A stretch of DNA of 64,000 nt from Caprimulgus europaeus (lineage: Eukaryota; Chordata; Aves; Caprimulgiformes; Caprimulgidae). The first letter of the stretch is position 1. Each line of letters starts with the position of its first letter. Position numbers and translations under genes: made by a program. The notes below the pieces were generated by a model. The model saw only the letters and a program-made list of their open reading frames with translations, did no database searches and was not told the DNA's origin. Location: the NCBI GenBank assembly GCA_907165065.1, contig OU015541.1:12825001-12889000 (forward strand), given 5' to 3'. Positions 58,084 to 64,000 of the stretch are shown here, piece after piece.

Positions 58084-58158
58084 GAGTAGATGACAGAGAG
58101 TAGATGACAAAGAGTAGATGACAAAGCAGATGAGTACGAAGAGTAGATGACAAAGCAG
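58084..58158. repeat. Short minisatellite, 14-bp GAGTAGATGACAAA unit
   Basis: Units start at 58084, 58098, 58112 and 58141. The first has GACAGA in place of GACAAA. Units three and four are each followed by GCAG, which suggests that a longer unit (14 bp plus GCAG-type spacer) was duplicated after the basic one. The fifteen bases between units three and four (GCAGATGAGTACGAA) are a scrambled partial copy. It is not a CRISPR array, because there are no unique spacers of uniform length. Confidence 0.85.
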
Positions 58159-61100
58159 TCTCTGTGACAGTCAGAAAGGTCAAGTGATGCTGTGCCTTCT
58201 TAAGAAAGGATTTATGCAGTGCTTCAGTAACATCTGAAATGGAATAATCTCGAGTAGACATGGAGAGCTCTTGTTCTACTCTTTCCCGGACCTCAGTAGG
58301 AGATGGAAAAACCAAGGAGATTTGTTAGATGTTAAACAGAAGCAAAAGAAATGATCCTCCTGCTTTCTCAGAGTCTTTTCAACTCCTCCCAGCAGAGTTT
58401 TAACTGCCTGACTCACACTCAGCCTGAATCTCAAACCACTCTTTTACACACACAAAAAAGTAATATAACACGTATTCTATATAAATGCTCATCTGCCTCC
58501 TAGTGCCATTCAGCACTTGAGAAATAAGAAGGAACTTGTACCAACAACACTGAATGATGTAAAAAGGCCAGATACTACCAGATGAAAACATCTGATGCTG
58601 AAAATAGGATATGAGCCACTGAGATGTGGGGCTTTGGTACAGCTCTGGAAGTTTTACCTACAGGAGCCTAAGGATCTAACAACGGAAAATTGTTGGGCTA
58701 TAAGAAAAAATCTACTTTACCGCAGAAAATATTAAAGCAACTTTTAAACCATAGCCAGGAGGCACCTAAATATTGCATTAGAATGGGCCATTGAGCATCA
58801 TAGCAGCACCAAAGGAAGGGAAAGTTATCTAGAGCACAAAGAGGAAAAATGAAAGGTAAAGGGAAAATAGGTAAGACAAAGGCAGGAAAAGAAATGAGAG
58901 GCAGGAGATTTGCTCCTGGAAGAGGCTTAGCACATCCTACACACACAGAAGGCCTCTTTAACAGAAAGTGATATGTTTTGACTTTAAACTTAGCCTTTTA
59001 AAACCCCACTGTTCTGTACAGAGGCTCCATTGTCTGGAGCAGGTTGAGAGCCAGCCCTACATGTGCAGTGTCACTTCTCAATTATCAGCAATAATTGTGG
59101 TTGCCAGTTTGTCACCGCTGGGATCATGGTGTGAATTTAAGTAGACAGAAGCATTAACAAACTGAACCCCATCAAGCAGCATACAAATCTCAAATACCTT
59201 CAAAATTATTGAAGTCAGGCATAAGATTAGCTCCAGAAGACAGGGGGAAAAAAAAAAGTTATTACAAGATCAGCAAAAATCCCACAAAAGTCGCTGTTTT
59301 CTGTTCAGCTGCAGCTCTATCGAAAAGCTGCACACACACCAGACTGGATGCCACTGACAACACTCAGCAGAGAGAAACAACAAACATGTTTTTTTAGAAG
59401 ATAAGGCTTTTTTACAGCCTTCTTCATTAACATTACACTAATTATTCTGGGATATTCGTCCCTTTTTTTGTTCAAGAAACATGGAAAATTCAGAAAGAAA
59501 ATGCAGTACAGGATCCTCCCCCTCCCTTCCGCTCCCTCGCCCCATTCCTTTTTCAGAAAATTGTTAAAGGCTCTCTCTTAGGAGTCTAAAAGTAAGATAC
59601 TAAATACAGACAAACAAGAGATTGTCACTTATATTCAGTGTTTTTACAAAATCCAGTAATTTATAGAAAAGCAAAGTTCTTCAAAATGACCTTCTAGGTA
59701 CTAGACAATTTATTTGAAGAGGGAGAAAGAGGAAAAAATCAAGAGGACTTTCTCATGATCGTATGAAGTGCACTTAGTAAGAGAAAGCTGTTGAAAACAC
59801 TTATACTCTATTTTAGGTCTTTGTACTGTTGCCTATCACCATGGTATCAGAACATGTGAAATGTAAAGCAGATTAGTGAACTCCAAGTCCCCGTGGAGTT
59901 TCTGGTCCTTTGTCATTTTTGGTGTACACAGAATCCCATGTGAAGTCAGCCCACACGTGCTTATTTCCAGTGAGGATGGAGCTGCAGCAATTTCTTAAAT
60001 TGGTCAGACTTTGGCTTTGGCCATTTTTCTGGGCAAGTTTATTCCATAATCAGGACATGATACCTATACTTCAGAATTTAAAACTGGTATTTTAAATTCT
60101 CTGAGGTCTAAATAGGTATCTTGAGGTGCCAAATATGTGTCTAACTTAATGTACCTCTTTTCTAGGGTTGAATGGGTTAATTTTCTCACTGGCAATTTTG
60201 TGAAATTACTCAAATGGATGTGAATCAATGCCATATATTTTTTTATAGCTTTTTCTTCTGCCAGCATAAAAAGCCCGTCCCTGTCACATTGCTGTGTCTC
60301 TCCTAATATGACAGGTAGGACCATCACTGTCACAAGTTACATGATGTAGCTGTTATTACAGTGACCATTAAATCTCAAATGATGGGATTTTGTGGTCATC
60401 TGGTTGCACTGCACGAAATTACATTTGAATAGAACTAACAATGAAACATTTAGAACCATTACATAAAACATCAAAGGATTTAAAAAAAAAATGAAGGGAA
60501 AAAAGAACAAAACGACCTGGGGACATTCCCCAGTGCAGCTTGTACCCTTAAATAACAATTCCTATTTCTCCTACAGCTCATGGTTAAAGCTGCATAGATG
60601 GCCTGAGCCACTCTCAGAAGTCCAGAAGGTCCATTGCAACCATGCACAGCCTCTGTAGGTCACGTAGCTCTGGGTTCCAGAGGTGAGGTCTCATCTTCTG
60701 GTGACACTGGACATCTAAGCCAACTATCTTGACAATCTATAGGATTCTGTGTGTAAATAGGCAGAACTCCAATCCCAGGTTAGATCATCTAATCTGGCTA
60801 TATTCATTATCCATACCCCGTCCTGGAAACTAAAGTTACATTAAAAAATTATTCCACTGATTGTAGGGACTGACTTCATGCACAACTGTCTGTATGACAT
60901 CAATGTAAATTTGCTGCTCTGATGAGTCAAAAGCAAGTTTAACATCTGCCCAGGAACACTACTACCTTCTCCTCTTTGCAACCCTCTGTGAGGCCCTGAT
61001 TGGCAGCATAAAGAGCTGCTCACAATTTCCAAAGACTTAGTAAACTAAACTGCTGGCTCAACCCTCCACCCAGAAATCTGGGGAAATTAAACCAGTCACT

Positions 61101-61208
61101 CTGATCTGCAGTAAGTCTCCCTTGTGCATGCACTCTCGCTGAGCCCATCCACAGGGGTGGGCTGGAACCAAGGGGCTGGACACCCACTCCCCCCAACCCC
61201 AACAAGGG
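58159..61208. other. Unique non-coding sequence
   Basis: Short A-runs lie at about 59247-59258 and 60480-60490. No gene or repeat family was recognised. Confidence 0.5.
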
Positions 61209-61210
61209 AG

Positions 61211-61660
61211 GTCACAGGATTACAGAATTGCCTGGATTGGAAAAGACCTTTAAGGTCATCAAGTCCAACCATGAACCCAACACTGACCAGTCCCCACTGA
61301 CCCATGTCCCTCAGCACTGTGTCTACATGACTCTTCAATCCCTCCAGGGATAGGGACTCCACCACTGCCCTGGGCAACCCCTTCCAATGCCTCAGAACCC
61401 TTTCAGCAAAGAAATTCTTCCTCACATCCAATCTCAACTGCCCCTGGTGCAACTTGAGGCCATTTCCTCTTGTCCTGTCACTTGTTCCTTGGTTGAACAG
61501 ACCCACCCCCACCTCTCTCCACCCTCCTTTCAGGGTGTTGGAGAGAGCCAGAAGGTCTCCCCTCAGCCTCCTTTTCTTCAGGCTCAACACCCTCAGCCGC
61601 TCCTCAGCACACTTGTGCTCCAGACCCTTCACCACCACCAGCTCCGAGGGTTTCCTGTGA
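61211..61660 (-). mobile_element. CR1 LINE 3' end with readable pol C-terminus
   Basis: This is a minus-strand, 5'-truncated CR1 LINE. The minus-strand translation from about 61625 reads [20 protein letters not shown], then [54 protein letters not shown] and [20 protein letters not shown], the standard avian CR1 ORF2 C-terminal segment. The 3' tail lies at the left end (TCACAGGATTACAGAATTG on plus). The frame is open from 61638 through the tail into flanking DNA at 61096, so the flanking residues are not part of CR1. Good preservation suggests a relatively young copy. It is inactive, because most of the element is missing. Confidence 0.93.
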
Positions 61661-62640
61661 ATACTGGTATGTAGGAAGGTTAGGAACTATTCCACACAAC
61701 AAGAAAACAATCAATTATTGCAGTTAATACATTAATTGAAACTATTAACAAAGCAGTATTCCAAAAAGCCTTCTGAGGGTGAAGGGAAAGATATCCTTAG
61801 AATAGTTCAGCCTAAGGTTTTTACCTTTTTTTTTTTGAGCACTACATGTAAAAGTAGTGTCTGTATAAAATAATTACAAAGCCAGTATAACTCATTCAGA
61901 ATCCCTACAAAATAAGTGTGAAGAGAAGGATCTTTAAAAAAATTTTAAAGGAATTAAATAAATGCCTTGAAAATAAATGTAACTGAAAAAAGTGTAAGAC
62001 AAAACCATTACTCAAGGAAGACAAGCCAAATTATTACCACTTTGATGCATACAGAAAAGCATCTTGATAGCTACAAGGAAAACCAAAGTATCACCATTAT
62101 GTGAATGGTGTTATCATTGTGAAGAATGTGTTATCAAAAGACAATTGGGTCCCTGTTACATCTGTTGCATTCTGAAATCTTGAATAGCAGTGATTTGATT
62201 GAATTGACCTCAAAAGAGGTCAACCAGACCAGAAAAACACAGGATGAGATGAATGCACCAGCAAAAGGTGCAGCTCTGGAAGAGCTCCCTGAAGGCAGAG
62301 CCATGCAGCTCCACACCACCTCTCTGAGCAGTTAGCTATGGACCAGGGATGTCACAGGGATGCAAAGGCTCAGGGATACAGATATTTTTGCATGTCCAAC
62401 CATTAAATCCACTTTGATGTAACAAGTTAATGACAAGAATATATTTTGAAGTTGATAAGAAGAGCCAAACATCAAGATACTGAGTCAGCTCGCCAAGAAA
62501 ACAGTTTATTTCTACAGAGATTTAATTAAAGGTTATAGAGGTTCTAAAGAGAGGTTATAGAGGAGATTGAGACAGGATTTTTTCTGATGTGCACAGTGAA
62601 AAGGTAAGAGGAAACAGTCACAAGTCACAGCAAAAGAATT
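61661..62640. other. Unique non-coding sequence
   Basis: A poly-T run lies at about 61828-61837 and a duplicated AGAGGTTATAGAGG-like phrase at about 62530-62565. No gene was recognised. Confidence 0.5.
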
Positions 62641-62644
62641 GGAT

Positions 62645-62790
62645 GTCAGAAAACTTACTCACAGAAGTGGGGCAATGTTGGAACTCTGCCCCAAAGAGTC
62701 TGTGAAATTCCCATCTGTGGATATTAAAACCTGGGCTAACGAGGTCCTCTCCAACCTAAACTGCTCTATGCTTTGGAAAGATGGAGGGAA
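62645..62790 (+). mobile_element. Degraded CR1 LINE 3' fragment with internal deletion
   Basis: GCCCCAAAGAGTCTGTGAAATT, then CCCATCTGTGGATATTAAAA, then ACCTGGGCTAACGAGGTCCT and CCAACCTAAACTGCTCTATG follow the CR1 pattern (GCCCAGAGAGTCTGTGGA, CCATCCTTGGAGATATTCAAAA, CCTGGCTGGAC, CCAACCTCAACCATTCTATG). The pol end and the tail lie closer together than in the full pattern, so an internal deletion is likely. The short frame across it carries the decayed pol residues and is not a gene. Confidence 0.6.
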
Positions 62791-64000
62791 GCAACCTGTC
62801 TTCTGCACATCCTTAGATAACCGTGACTTTTTAAAATACAGAAGAGGATATTGGATCACCTGGTGAAATTAGATGAGCTCAGACAGAGAAGTCACCAAGC
62901 TCCCAGCATCTTACCTTGAACTTGAACCTGCTGTTTCAGGCTCAGTTTTCCCACAGCCTTTTCCCCAGATTTGAAGCCCCAGGAGCCAGGGAGACCCATG
63001 CTGTGCTCAGCATGACTCTGCTGGGCTCCATGCGTTGGGACCCTCCTGCACCACAGCTGCCCTGGGGAGAAGAGGAGAGAAAGGGAGAAGCTGCCTATTT
63101 CTATGTGATAATTCACTTAAGCAGTTGAGCTACATCTTTGCTTTGGCACTGGATGTGCATCCAAACCCAACATCTTCCCCATCCCACCTGGAGAGCGAGC
63201 CATTTTCTGGTATCAACAATCCCTCTGTCTATTCACAAAACTCTGCTGACAAAATGTTTCTTGTGGTCAAATAGCTACAAAACATTTTAAAATATCAAGT
63301 GATCCAGCATATTCAAACACTTCCAAAATAAAAGATAAACAAAACAAAACCAAAATTTGGTGGTTTCAATGGTGAGAAGTAATATTACTTTTTTCCTTCA
63401 TCATTTGTCCCAAACCCCAGAGCAGGGGAGGGGCAGAAGGGATTATTGTTTACTATTTCACACACTGATGTAAAGCTGCAGAGACATGGATTAGGATTAA
63501 TCCTTTGCTGTGCCAGTCTGTTTCCTCTCAGCAAACAATCCTTCACTTTCCCCATCTCTTGCCCAAGCATCTCCCCTCCCTGCACAGATCAAGGGCTTAC
63601 CACAGCTGTCTCCCCAGCCCCAGCTCTGCTGTCCCTTTCCATGCAGGTACAAGCCATTTTAAGGTCACTTCTCACCATCTGAGGTTGGGATGTGATACCT
63701 ATATGTGTGTAGTATTGATTCCTCACTCGCCTGCCTAATGACACCACTGAGGACATGTTCAGATGGTTTATCAGACCAACCATGGCTTGGCCAGCTTTAG
63801 AAGATGTTCCTGCTGGAGGCTGAGCAGCAAAGGGTGATCTGAGTGTCCTTGTGCCTGGCTTCAGGAAGGGGATATGGTGAGAACATATAGTAGATCTCCT
63901 TACATTCATTAAAGGGTTGACAGATGTCACACATTGTCACTTGCCTGTCTGATGTAAGGTACTTGCTTGCTGAAGGGCTGAAAGAACTTAACAGAAATCA
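62791..64000. other. Unique non-coding sequence to window end
   Basis: An A-rich AAACAAAACAAAACC run lies at about 63338-63353. Overlapping short frames on both strands at 63.4-63.9 kb resemble no protein. Nothing else was recognised. Confidence 0.5.

Noticed and set aside
58084-58158. CRISPR array
   Set aside because: The 14-bp units are directly adjacent or irregularly spaced, with no unique spacers.
1-64000. tRNA, rRNA, snRNA or microRNA genes
   Set aside because: I looked for B-box-like GTTCGA motifs, U6-like text and strong long hairpins, and found none that held up by eye. A covariance-model search would be decisive.

Overview
The window looks like nuclear DNA from a bird. Three kinds of evidence support this. 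Several fragments are CR1 LINEs with the avian-type 3' end, including the octamer-like (ATTCTGTG)n tail and readable remnants of the CR1 pol C-terminus. There are also solo LTRs of the avian ERVL-like type, and recognisable interspersed repeats cover only about 6-7 percent of the window by eye, which fits a compact avian genome. The species cannot be read from this sequence. I found no prokaryotic, organellar or proviral gene content.

No protein-coding exon, tRNA, rRNA or other RNA gene could be supported. The open reading frames are short and random-looking, or are explained by repeats: the GGGAA satellite at 27.6-27.8 kb, LTR sequence, or decayed CR1 pol. The window is best described as a gene desert or the inside of a very large intron.

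Layout. 0.7-3.9 kb holds two related minus-strand solo LTRs; the second has a perfect 5-bp target-site duplication. 3.9-18.7 kb is mostly unique sequence with several CpG-retaining, homeobox-motif-rich blocks that look like distal regulatory elements. 18.7-22 kb holds two old CR1 fragments. 22-26.7 kb is unique sequence. 26.7-29.4 kb is repeat-rich: a CR1 3' end, 47 perfect copies of GGGAA and a third minus-strand LTR. 35.6-36.1 kb is a plus-strand solo LTR of a different family. 38-45 kb has microsatellites, old SINE/LINE tails and a degraded CR1. 45-61 kb is unique sequence with further candidate regulatory blocks and a small minisatellite. 61.2-62.8 kb has two more CR1 fragments, and the rest is unique.

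There is no gene set acting together here. If the window has a function, it most likely lies in the candidate conserved non-coding elements, which would act on genes outside it. Those calls are inferences from composition and motif content and need an alignment to other vertebrates. I did not find a convincing previously undescribed system. The most distinctive items are the uninterrupted 235-bp GGGAA array, the mosaic LTR at 0.7-1.4 kb, and several perfect or near-perfect palindromes in unique sequence.
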